Shown piece by piece: positions 12,269-23,640 of a stretch of 64,000 nucleotides of DNA. The DNA is taken from positions 54,308,967-54,372,966 of the forward strand of contig CM054155.1 of the NCBI GenBank assembly GCA_028751875.1. The letters run 5' to 3'. The notes beneath the pieces were generated by a model that did no database searches, was not told the DNA's origin, and saw nothing but the letters and a program-made list of their open reading frames with translations. The DNA comes from Rapana venosa (taxonomy: Eukaryota; Mollusca; Gastropoda; Neogastropoda; Muricidae). The translations under genes and the position numbers were made by a program. Numbering within the stretch: the stretch's first letter is position 1; each line of letters starts with the position of its first letter.

Positions 12269-13650
12269 ACCCCAAACAACTTGCTGCCTCCACACCTTCC
12301 CCGCAGCCACGGCAGACGGCCCACACGTTTCATCCTTCTCGCTCCAAGGGATCCAAAAACGGGGTCTGTCGACGCTCAGGACACGAACGGAAAACTGGAC
12401 ACGCGAGGGGAGACCAAAAACGTTGAGAATGTTTTTAAAAGGTCAAGATTAAATCTGTACAAACGAGATAAGTTTATTTGGATTGAAGAATGTAGTCAAG
12501 AGTTCAAATTAAGTTACATGAGAAGCATGCAAGTAAAATCAATTCTGCAATAAAAAAAGATTGGTGATTTAACGATGCTTTACACTATTTATGATGTATA
12601 GAGGGGGGCTCTGATAATAAAAATTGTATGATCAAAAAGACATCAGAAAGGGTTGGGTTTAAAATGAGAAATGTTTCGATAGCAAAAGGGGGTTCGTTTT
12701 TGTTAAGAAGATTAAGGCGCTCGGGGAAAAAAGCAAAAAAGGATTTTTAGGGTTAACCCAGAAGAAAATAAAAAAATACATTATTACAAAAAAAATATGT
12801 TCAATGAAGGATTTGGGAAAAACTTGTATTGTAGAGTACCCAGAAAGATTTCGGGGCTTACATGAACAAAATTTCGTTTAAAATAAGGGCAAAAAAAATA
12901 AATTAGTGGGGAAGTTTCACCATTTCAAAGGGTTAATGGATAAAATCTTTGGGATTTTTCACGACTGTGATTTTCTTAAACAAAAACATTTTTCATAAAT
13001 TGTCCAATTTCTGAAGAAAAAGTCTTGTTTGGGCTTCCAAAATGAAAAAATCTCAAAGTGCAGGCCCAATGAATTATTGGGGAATTTTAAAAAAGCTCCT
13101 TGCCAACAAGTATTTTACTTTTTTTGTAAAGTTTCTCAGATTCTTTTCGAAAGGCATTTTCCTTTGAGAGCGGGTCTAAAACTGTGTTTTTCTTCCACTT
13201 TTAAAGAAAAAGGAAATGTTAAGACCAAATAATTATAGGGGAAATTTTTCACTTTTAAATATTGGTTTTAAAAGTTTTTAAATTTCCCTTTAAAAACAGA
13301 CCCTTTAAAAATAGTGACCACTATGATATTACTTGTGAACCCAGCGGGATTTAAGCAGGCACTCAACTTGACCATTTTAACCTTTTGGCGTTGAAAAAGA
13401 AACATTCCCTTTAAATCGAAAATTGTATGTAGCTTTATCGATTTAAAAAAGCTTCTTCTATAACTAAAAAAGTTTTGACCTATTCATAAAGCAAAAAATT
13501 CGAGGAAAACTACTTAAATGTGTCAAAATTTTTTATATACAGTTAAAACTAGATTAAAAAGTGGAAAAAAAAACTATCTATTATAGAAACAGTAAGGGGT
13601 AAAACAAGGGATTTTTAGTCCTGTTCTTTCGTTCATTTAAACTACAGTGG

Positions 13651-13925
13651 GACGGGGTACCATGGTCGGAAACACCGCTTTTCCCCCCGCCCCAATTAAC
13701 AGGTCGAGCGGGTTCCAATTTGATGGGGGGACCGTTTGCGCGCCTTTGGGTTTAAACAGTTCCCCGTTTACCCAGCTGGGAAAAGGGTACCTGCCCTTTT
13801 AGGGGCAGGAAGGAAAAGCGCGAGGGGAGGATGGGGGCCGCCCCTCAAAAGCGGCCCAGAGAAGTGAGGTCTCTGACCCTTGCCCTTAGACCTTATAGGT
13901 TATGGGATTCTTTACCCTTTTTTTT
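13651..13925 (+). mobile_element. tRNA/5S-chimeric SINE inside the LINE RT
   Basis: A noisy copy of the SINE best read at 30,862-31,159: the 5' part resembles ACTCAGTGGTCGGAGCAC, followed by the 5S-like AAGCAGCGTCGAG...GGATGGGTGACC block, and it ends in TTATGGGATTCTTTACCC. It separates RT motif A (~13,440) from motif C (~14,010) of the surrounding LINE, so it inserted into that LINE before the 15-kb block was duplicated. Confidence 0.75.
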
Positions 13926-15254
13926 CCACAACTAATTTTACAAAAGAAAGACGGTGCCGATTTACAAATGATTTTATTTAAAATTATTTTGTTATGGCTG
14001 TGATATTGTTTTGTTTTTTGAACGTGATTTAATTTCAAACACAGCTCAAAAAATTAAAAAAATTAAGAGGGAATTGGAACTGAAAATCATTTGAACAAAA
14101 GTAATTCGTAGTTTTTAGAAAAGGCATCTAGCGTAGAGAAAAATGGTTTTATGAAATTCCAATGCCATTTAAAGCTTACAAATATCTAGGTTAATTTTTT
14201 TCTACTCGATTAAGTTTTGCAGCTGCTTGTAGGACAAAAAATAAAGAAGAAGCCCTGTTTTAGTTATAAGAAACTGTTTTTTTTTTAAACAATACCCCCT
14301 ACAACCGTTTGTTAAGATATTTGATACACAAGTACACCTATAAGCGACTGTTCTGAATTGGGGGCTTGATTTTAAAAAACTTGAGCTCTGTGAAATGTTT
14401 TTTTTTGGGCTGAAAAAAATCTTTAGGGGTAAAAAAGGGAAAAAACCAAACGATTTAATATATGGAGAAACAAACAGATACCCTATTTTCATTACTTTTC
14501 GCCGTTTGTGCATCAACGGTTTAAATTATATTTATTATTATTTTAAAGATTAATAACGATAGGCACCCCACAAGGGTATAACATGCTGCTTGGTTAGACG
14601 AAGGGGGAGAGTGAATTGGGTACTAATAAACAATATGTTTATCTGAACTGGGGCTTGGATATGCAGGATATATCAGGGGTGAACAAAAACATGTACTTAC
14701 TAAAACCCCATAGATAATGTTGACTGTAGATAGCAAAATGGGAAAACCATATCAACTCAGCATTGATTCGATTTATAAGGGCTTAATTCAACCAAGTAGT
14801 GAAGAAAACCTCTCAAAACATGGATAAACACTTGAATTCATTCCCCCCTAGAAATTTTTGTTTTTCGGCTATGGACATTAATGCACATGCTTTCCGCTAT
14901 AAAAACGAGCCCCCTGCTGCTAAGACGAGTCTCTGCCACCCTATGCTTTTTTCCCAGTAAAGAATCAGCGAAGACAAGTCCATTTTGTTTTGAAGTGTCC
15001 CGCTCCATTTTCTTTTGCATAAAAAATTCATTCCCAGAAATTATTGCCCCACCTTTTTCTGGTTTTAAGTTTGCTGATGGGATCAGTTCATGATAAAAAC
15101 TGTTCAAACTGGCTCTATTTTTGTATAAGGGTTTTCGTTACGAGAAAAAAAACCCACTCTTAGGTTTCAAGTGTTTTAGTAGATTTTTATTGTGTTTTGT
15201 ATGTTGTATACCATAACACTATTTTTTTTTTTTCTGCCCCCCTTTTATAGGGAA

Positions 15255-15540
15255 CGGGATAACTCAGTGGTCGGACACTCGCTTTCCCCCAGCCAAGTTA
15301 AGCAGCGTCGAGCGGTTACCCCTTGGATGGGTGACCGTTTTTTGCGCCCCTTTGGGTTCATAAGTTCCCCCGTTTACCACGTAAATGGGGACCTGCCCTC
15401 TTTAGGGTCAGGGGAAAGGGAAAAACACGAGGGAGAGGAGATGGCCCGCCCCCAATATGCTGGGCCCCAGAGAAAGGGGGTCCTGACGCCTCGCTCCCTA
15501 CACCTTTTAGGTTATGGGACTCCTTTTCCTTTACCTTTTT
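15255..15540 (+). mobile_element. tRNA/5S-chimeric SINE at the end of unit 1
   Basis: It starts GGGATAACTCAGTGGTCGG, carries the 5S-like box region at about 15,296-15,345, and ends in a CTTTACC-type tail. It directly abuts the first bases of unit 2. The right-hand target-site duplication seen at the unit 2 copy is missing here, so the duplication breakpoint lies at the SINE tail. Confidence 0.85.
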
Positions 15541-16904
15541 TCACTGTACAAATTTGGGTTCAGAAAAAACCCTTCAGCTTAGAAAGGGTTGGGCAAAAAA
15601 GCTGATAAAAAATTAACAGTGTACGGCGTAACGCCGACCACAGATTTTAAAAAGGGAAGCCCAGATAACTACCCCAAAATACTCCCCCAGCTATCCCCCC
15701 ACGCCCCCCTCACGAAACCCATTTAAAGGGTCGCCCCCTAAAAGGTTATCTGAAAAGAAAACATGTTAAATTTTTCCCTTTTTTTTAATTGGGTTCAAAA
15801 AATTTTAAAAATTTGGCTACATTTTAGAAGAGAGTTAAAAATTTGGTCTGTTTTTTTTTTTTGTGCGTGTTTCTGCCTTCACCTCCCCTCTTTACTTCAT
15901 TCTTTTAGAACTGCGCCACATCAACTATTATAAAGAAATACAGGGAGTTTGGAGTCAAAAAAAGCTCGTTTAAACTCTTTTTAAAGATGTTTTTGGCTTG
16001 TCGTTTTTTGACAATTCACTGTACAAGAGGGTGGGGGAAAGACACAAGGGAAATTTCGCTGAACACGGCTACAGCAAAAAAGGCCCTACCCGGGCCTTTC
16101 CTTTTCCCCCTTTTTATTATACCATTACTGCCACTGGGGTTCATGAATTTTGGGCGGGGAACTAAATGGAGGCAATGGAAGCAGTGGTTTACATAAAAAA
16201 AAAAAAAAAAAAACCCAAAAACCCAACAATTTTAAACCCAACAACAAAGAAAAAATTTAAAATAAAAAAAAGTAATTAACAAACAAAAAAAAAAAAGGTT
16301 AGAAAATTTACAGTTTACCTTTTTTTACAACTGAAAAGTCCCGGTAAAAAAGCCCAATTTTTTATCAAGTTTAAAAAGCTTTTTACTACAAAATACGTAT
16401 CAAATCATTCGGTTTTCTTTTCTTAAATTAAACCACCCATTCGGTAGAAATTTTTCTCCACATGTTTTCACATAGCCTTTGGGGAAGAAATAGCATTATG
16501 TGCAAGTGGTACTAAAAAAGATAATGCTTGTTCTTTTCCTTTAAAAACTGACGATTCTTGGGGGCACCTAAAGATCCCGGAAATGGGCCGTGTGCTAAAT
16601 AAAGCAGAGTGAAAGTACTCGTCCACTACCTCATTATTGTCGGGAATTGTCGGAGATCTGACAATTCTCCCCGGCCCATTTTACGAGAACCTGCCTATTC
16701 CGAAATCCCATTTGTTTGAGGGGAAATTTTGATTCTGGGAAGCGAGAAAAAAAAGAGAATTCACCCTAATCAACCCCAACCAAAACGCCGTTTCCCAAAC
16801 CAAAAAAGGGAAAAGGGTTTTATTAGTTCAAACAGACTTTTCATGTTAAAACCCAAAACGGCATGACCAATAAAAAAACTGAACCCTTTTACGGGGGAAA
16901 GGTT

Positions 16905-17085
16905 TGCAGGGGGACAGACTCCCGGGACAGGGGTTGGGGGGATCAGACTGCAGAGGTTCATGATCCCTGCAGGACAGGGGTTGGCATTTAAAACCCTGCA
17001 ACAGGGGTCAGTATCAATCCCAGACGGGGTTTTCCCTGATCAACGCGGGACAGGGGGGTTGCAGTGATCAACTGCAGGAAAGGGT
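16905..17085. repeat. 27-bp-class minisatellite, unit 2 copy
   Basis: Degraded counterpart of the array at 1,795-1,965, with the words GTTGCAG, GATCA and CTGCAGGA still visible. It is followed by the compound GT/G/GA tract at about 17,225-17,350. Confidence 0.65.
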
Positions 17086-17489
17086 GTTCTGTGGGCCTAA
17101 AACCAACAGCTCGCCCCCTGTTGTTGCAGAATGCAGGGGGCAGATTTTACGGGTTACCAGAAGAGTAGAAGCGCACTCCCCCTGCCCCTTTTACTATTTT
17201 TTGCAGAATGCTATTAATAAATGGGGGGTTTTTGGTGGTTTGTGGGTGTTGTTGGGGTTGGTTGGTTTGGTTGGTTGTTGGGGGGGGAGAAAAAAAGGAG
17301 AAAAAGGAAGAGAGAGAGAGAAGAGAGAGAAAAAGAGAAAGAGAGATAGAAACACGGGAACACTAAAATTTTTATTGACTTCGCCTTACCCACTAACAAA
17401 ACATGTTTCGGGGGGGGGTGGGTTTTGATCACGCAAAGCAATTAATCCTTTGACATTCCCACTTCTGAAGCATACAAATCACCCCTTTT

Positions 17490-18760
17490 TAGTCGTCAGT
17501 CATCATCTCCCCATATCTTTCTTCACATCTACATCACCATCGCATCGCATTTTCCCATGTTTCTATAGCACATCTGACAAGAAAAACAGCAAAACCATCA
17601 TTATTTTCCATCACTGGGCATAAATCACAAACTTCCTTCCTCCTTTTTCTACACTATCATCCCTTTTTTTGGCCTTATAATTTATCATCATCACGCTCTC
17701 ATCTTTAGAAATCTACTTTTTTGTCGTACTTTTATTTTCATCATCCAACCACCGCTTCCATTGCATTTTCAAACATAAAATTTTTTTTTTGCCACCATGG
17801 GCCTTTTTAAACTCTGTCATCAAAACCCCCATCACCCCCATCATCCTAAAAAACTGTACCATCTTTACCATGGGCCCCTTTAATATCCACACACCCACCC
17901 CCATCACCATCATAAATTCCCATTACAAAAAACCATTTCACTTTTTCCATCATCATCGCCACCACCTTTTCGGGAGGGGCCTCCCTCAGGATCATCAAAC
18001 ACGGGTTATCTTTTTAAAACCCGGGATCTTCGTCAAACCACCGGGAAGCATCCCCTCTCCTTTCTTTTATGGGGTTTCAGTAACTACATCATCATCCCCT
18101 TTAATTTTTTAAATTCACATCCCCCTTTTCCCCGTCCCCATGTACAATACCCCAACATCTTTTCGTCACAAAAAATTTTCACCAAAACCCATAAACCTCC
18201 ACCCGTTTTTTTCACACGATAAAATAAATCATAAATTAAAACACCTTTTTAAAAAATTCCTTTTCCACCACCATTCCTTAAACCCCACGTCACTACACCC
18301 CCCCCATCACTTACAAAACCACATCACTTTTTTCCACTTCACCCTCTATATATCATCACCCATCATCATCTTAAAAACCCAACCCAACCCCATCATCTTT
18401 ACCAACACTACATCCCCAAACCCCCCATCTTTCTCAATACAAAACATCCCCAACCCCTTCATACTAAACTTTCTACATCCCCCACCACCATCAACCCAAC
18501 ACCCAGCACCCACCCATTATACTCAATAAACCCAATCACCACCGCCATAAACCCAAAATTTACATCGCCACCCCCCATCTTCCTCAATATCAACATCCCC
18601 CCAAATTATCATCCCAACATCTACTGCCCAAACGTCCTAAACTTCCCCCACACCACTACCACTCCTCATGATCTACTCACCCCCCACCATCCCTTAAACA
18701 TCCATATCACCAGCACCATCAACACTGAAACCATTTACCCCACAACATCATCAATACAAA
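17490..18760. repeat. TCATC/CACCATC-rich tract, unit 2 copy
   Basis: Counterpart of 2,390-3,530. The frames 17,789-18,112 and 18,140-18,529 (+) are Pro/His/Thr-rich products of the repeat and not genes. Confidence 0.7.
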
Positions 18761-21700
18761 CTACAAATGAAATTCGACGTACAAAAATTTGAATGAAATT
18801 TTTTCCAGGATAAAGTTTTGTTTTATTCATACTAAAAGGGAAAAAATCTTCTGCTACACGTACTTTGGCCACAAACTGTAAACTAAAACAAGGATTTTTG
18901 GTCCATTCAAAAACCCAAAAAGTTATTACTTTGGGACATCTATTCCGTTAATCGTCAATTTTTTAAAACCAACCCTTTAAAACTTTCAAAATTTTATTCA
19001 AAAAAAACCTCAAAAACAATTTTTTTGGGTCGTTCTAAGGGAAGACTCCCGGAAACACATGCATTTTGGTGGGGGTTTTGCTACCTGCAACAACACATGG
19101 AGGAATTTTTACTGAATCCCCCAAGGGAAATTTTAAGCTCGGAGAAAAAACCCAGGGACACCCCAAACAAAAAGGGCTTTTCGTCTTCGGGTTTTTGACT
19201 TAAAAAAAAGGGGAAGGGTTTTTATTTTGTATAAACCTAATCAGGAAATTTTGCATTTAGAGGCAAAAAACGAAAAATTCTAACTTGAAAGGGCCACCCT
19301 GAACAAAAGGGATCAATATCTGTATTTTTTTTTCCCCTTTCAAAAATCTTTTGGGAAGGGATGAAAATTTTCAATCTATTCACTCAAACTTAATCCTTCT
19401 TGAATAAAATTTCAATAAGTCGCTGTTTAAATTCCCCAAAAACCCGCTTTGATTTTCTCCAACCCCCTTTCAGCCAAAAAAACTAAAAACCCCCCTCGCC
19501 AAAAATTTTCCCCTATTTTAAATACCCAGCATCTTATCCCAAATTCTATTTTTTTAAAGGGAACATCTCGTGGGTTTTAGGGGAACCTTTCATTTCCATC
19601 TGAAGGTCTAACCAATAGTAAACTGAAACACAAGAATTTACATAAAAAGGATCCCTTCCCAACCCCAATAAAAAAATTTTAAATTAAAGGATTCTACGGG
19701 GAAAAACCCAAAAAAATTTTTGGGGGCATGCTAACATAGGATTTTCCCTCTAAATATCTAACTTCCAAACCCCCCAAATTTTCAAACAATACTTAAAACA
19801 ATTGTATTTTAGCAAAAAATTTGGTTTTAAAAGGGTAACATCTTTTCCTTTTTTTTCTTAAGCTCTTTTTAATTTTGAGCATTCCTTTTTTCCCCTTTAA
19901 ATTTAAACCTTTTTCATCCTTTCTTCAACAAACCCATCTTTGGAAATTTAAAAACCCTAAAAAACAATTTTTTTAAACCGACATCACTTTTGTAAACCAA
20001 AACCCTTTGCCCCGTCTCCTAAATGCCCCCCCTTTCAAAAACCCAAATTTTTTTTTTTTAAAACTTTTTACTTTTAACTCATGTCCTCGCAACATCATGA
20101 AAAAACTTTTAGCGGGTTTTTAACCCAAGTCACTTTTTAAAAGGGCCAAAAAACATCACCCAAAAACTACAAAAATTTTCCTAACCTGGCAAAATCTGGA
20201 TCCCAGGGTTTCCCTTTTAAACTTTCCCATAGGCAGATAGCTATTTATGAATAAAAATCAAGGGGGGGCTTAACACCACCCTTTCCCGGATTTAAAAAGG
20301 GGAACAGTCAAAAATTCGTGAACCCGTTTTTTGGGCCCACCATGACAATTGTTTTTAAAAAACACCATAAACCTACCTTTTAAAAACCTTTGTTTTTCAT
20401 CCCAACAAAATTTTTTCGGCAACAAATAAAAGGCTTTCCTGAAACCCCAAAAAAAGAAACAAAAATTTTTCCCTTTCTTTTTTTTTTGGGGTACATTTCA
20501 AATAATTTGCATAAAAGGGTTAAATATCGGTCGTAGTGGAATAACCTTTACAAAAAACCTCCTACTTTCAAAATCATTTTTTTATTTCAACCAGTTTATA
20601 ATCGGGTTAAAAATTTTGGGGGTATACATTTCAAAAATGATGTTTAAAAAAAACCCCACCCCCTATAATTATTTTTTGGGGTAGATCCAGATGAAAAATA
20701 AGAAAACCCATCTTAACTAAAAAACCCCGAAAACCGCACAAACCCCTTAACTTTGGAAGCCGTTTTTCCATCTTTTCCACTTTTTTTTCTTATTCGGGTT
20801 TAGGGACGGCTTCTTACTTCTTTTCATAGGGCCTTATTCAAAGTATTTCCCAATGTCTTCCAATGGGATCTGCGGGAATACTCCAAAAATAAATATTTTG
20901 TATTGAATCCCCCAATTTAACACTTGCTTTATTTTTTGTAAAAAGAAAATTCCCTTTTAAAAATTTGAAAAAAAAGATAACTTTGAGCAATCTTTGCGGG
21001 CTTTTTTTTTATTTGGGTATTTTGGGATAAAGGGGTTCATATTTCATGACGGCCATCCCCAAATAGAAATTAATAGTATTTTTAAAGGGGGGTTTTGTTC
21101 TAAATTTAAACTGCCTGAAAATGTTTATATTAAATTGTGTAAAACCCAAATGCAAAAAAGGGGAAATTTTAAAAAACTTTTTGCATGAAAAATTTACAAA
21201 TCTTGCCCTTCAAAAGTGTGGGCCCTCTTGTTTTAAACCAAAAGGTTCAAATCAAGTACTCTGAAGCATTGTCTTCAAGATTTTTTTGGAACTCGGGACA
21301 AATTTGTAAATTATTGATTTTCTACTTTCGAAATTAAAAAAAATAATTACTTTTAAGAAAACTTTTTATAATGCCGGGAAAAATAACCCATTTTAATATA
21401 AAAGGGGTTTTTTCAAATTTTTTTAAAAAAACATTGTTACCCTGACTTGGCGAATCACTGGACTTGAAGAGTTCTTTAGCAGTTGAAAATTTTGGTTGCT
21501 CCAACCATCTTTCTGTTTACCTGCAAAATGCATCCAAAATAAGGGGGGGGGGAGGGGGTTATAAACATAAAATGTTTTTTTGTGTTTTTTTGGTTTTTGG
21601 GGTTTTATTTTTTAATTTGTTTGGGGGGATAACAAACAAAAAATATTTTTTTTGACTAATCAAGCGGGTTGGGGGAAAAGGCCCGAAAAAACTTTTTAAA

Positions 21701-21785
21701 ATCTGTTGTCCACGTTTTTAATGTAAGGGCACACACTGTGGGGCACCTTACCACAAAGAATGTCATAATAAATTTTTAAAAGGGG
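18761..21785. other. Noisy AT-rich stretch, no gene seen
   Basis: Counterpart of 3,531-6,465, with abundant runs of A, T, C and G. There is no frame above about 65 codons and no protein motif. Confidence 0.55.
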
Positions 21786-21786
21786 C

Positions 21787-22325
21787 CAAAATCTTGGGGG
21801 ATCGGGGTCCCAAGGTAACGCGCCCCCTTAGAAAGCAAAACCGGCTGAAGTGGGGCGGGTCGTACCCCGTTTTTCAAACCCAAATTTTTTTCCCCCCTCC
21901 ATTAAAACCATATGGTGTCGGGGGGCCCAGTCTTTTTAAGAACAAAACCGAGGTCCCGTGTGTTTTTCTAATTATTTAGGCACGTAAAAAAACCCCCCGG
22001 CAACAAGAATTGTCCCTGGCAAAAAATTTTTAAAAAAACCCTCGGGTAAAACAAACAGTGCGCAAAGAAAAAAAAAAAAAAAAAAGGTGAAAGGGGGGCG
22101 CACGGGTTAAATGGCGACGGTTTTTTCCCGCTCTTTCCCCGGGGGGACAGGGCCCCAATTTCAAAGGGAAAAAATCCGCCGTACTTAAAGGGTAGAAAAT
22201 AAAAACGAGCGCCTTTTTATTTTTGCTTTTACAAGATTCACGCTATATAAATCCCCATTTTTTTTATTATTAAATTATTATTATTATTTTTATTATTATT
22301 ATTATTAATTTTTTATTATTTTCCT
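21787..22325 (+). mobile_element. tRNA-headed SINE (V-core-like), unit 2 copy
   Basis: Pairs with 6,470-7,005. Retained landmarks are CAAGGTAACGCGCC in the head, AAAACCGAGGTCCCGTG in the core, CCCCCGGCAACAAGAATTGTCC, an A-run, and a tail with CACGCTATATAAATCCC (about 22,243) followed by (ATT)n. Here the tail keeps GCTATATAA, which is closer to the LINE tail at 37.8 kb than unit 1 is. Confidence 0.7.
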
Positions 22326-23640
22326 TCGCAACTCGGGAAAAAAATCTCTAAAAAGGGGTAAACCATTCTCAAATACAATTTTATTAAAACCCCTCAAGAG
22401 GGCCCCAAATGGGGGGTTTTAATAAAATTAAAATTGGGGGGGGGGGGGTTTATTTTTTTAAAAAATTATTTTTTTTTAATTTTTTTATTTTTATAAATTT
22501 TTTTATTTTTTTAATTAATTATTTTTTTTAGGGGGGGGAAAATTTAATTTTGGGGGGGGGGGGGGGGGGGGGGGGGGAAATAAATTTTTGGGGGGGTTTG
22601 GTTTTTTTGGTGGGGTTTTTTTAAAGTTGGGGGGTTTTTTAAAATTTACAAAATGGGGGGGGGAAAGGCGTTTTACCAATTTTTAGAAGGGGGCTGGTTG
22701 GCCAACAAAAATTTATTTCTTTTCCTTCTTTGGCCCGAAAAAAATTTTTCCCTTTCTTGGGGGGGAACAATTTTGGGGCCCCAAAAAAAATTTAGTTTCC
22801 AAATCCTGTAGTTTTAAAATTTGCTTGGGAAACCACTTATCAAAAATGTAAAAAAGCTTTCAATTTTTTAACATTTAAAAAAGTACCTTAATTTGACTTT
22901 TTTAAAGGAAGAAATTGGCCTGTACTTTTTTCCAAAGGTTGGGAAATTCGCTATTTTTTTCCGCCGTTTCAAAAAGGCCATTTCAATATACAACTGGGGA
23001 AAAAATTCCAACCGGAAATTTTTGGGTTTAAAGATGTTTAAACAATTTGACGGGAAAGGAAATAAAAATACTATGTTTTCCGAAAACAATATTAAATTTC
23101 AGGGGTTGAAAAACCGTTTCACAAAAACCCCCTTATTAAAAAGAAAAAATTCAACCCAATTTTGAAGGGGGTTCGTTTTAAAATTTTAAAGCAAAACCCT
23201 GGGGATTTTTTTTTCCAAAAAAATAAAGGGGAAAAATGGGACAAACAAAAATATTTTGGTTTCTTGTTATTTAATTTAAAAATTTTGTACATCCCCTTAG
23301 GGGGCCCAAAAGTTTTTCCTTTTCCCAAAAACCCCCCTTTTTCCCAAAAAAATAAGGGGGAAAAATGAAAAAAAATTTCCCTTTTTTATGAAAAAATTTA
23401 CTCCCTTTTGAATATTCCCTGAAGAAAAAGCTTGAAGGCTTGGGAATTAAAACCCCCAAAAATTCCCAGAAAAGCAGGGGAATCAAACAAAAATTTTCCA
23501 AATAAAACTTTTCCCTTGGGGGTTTTTTTTGCAAAATAATCACATTTTAAAAGGAAAATAACAAAGTACTGTTATAATTTTTGGTAAAAGACCCGCACAT
23601 TTTAATTTCAGAAATTTTACATACTTGGATTACATTTGGG
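22326..23640. other. Very noisy stretch with a 26-base G run
   Basis: Long G, T and A runs, including G26 at 22,552-22,577. The corresponding part of unit 1 (about 7,030-7,130) has ordinary sequence, so these runs look like base-calling failure. No gene is seen. Confidence 0.6.

Larger units (their letters stand above)
12030..15190 (+). mobile_element. 2A-bearing non-LTR retrotransposon relic, unit 1 copy
   Basis: The relic can be followed on the + strand despite many frameshifts. In order: a leader with a 2A-like peptide (about 12,224-12,268); a linker with KFIWIEEC (about 12,470); RT start words NNYRG near 13,220-13,235; an RT motif A relic FKKA near 13,440; a motif C relic equivalent to YADDIVL near 14,005-14,020; YLG near 14,185; a C-terminal block with YGET near 14,460; and a Cys-rich end near 14,950-15,010. 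A tRNA/5S SINE (13,651-13,925) sits between motifs A and C. I see no endonuclease motifs, and the gap from the 2A motif to the RT is only about 930 bases. The unit 2 copy confirms each landmark. Not active. Confidence 0.7.
417..15540. repeat. Tandem duplication unit 1 (~15.1 kb)
   Basis: This block is repeated at 15,541-31,159 in the same order and orientation. Anchors that pair: ~510 with ~15,630, ~6,480 with ~21,795, ~12,028 with ~27,433 and ~14,817 with ~30,420. The offset grows from about 15.12 to 15.60 kb, so unit 2 carries net insertions. Unit 1 is clean at 417-2,390 and about 10,870-12,560. Elsewhere it shows inflated homopolymers and dropped single bases. A real tandem duplication and an unmerged haplotype or read artefact are both possible. 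Confidence 0.85.
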
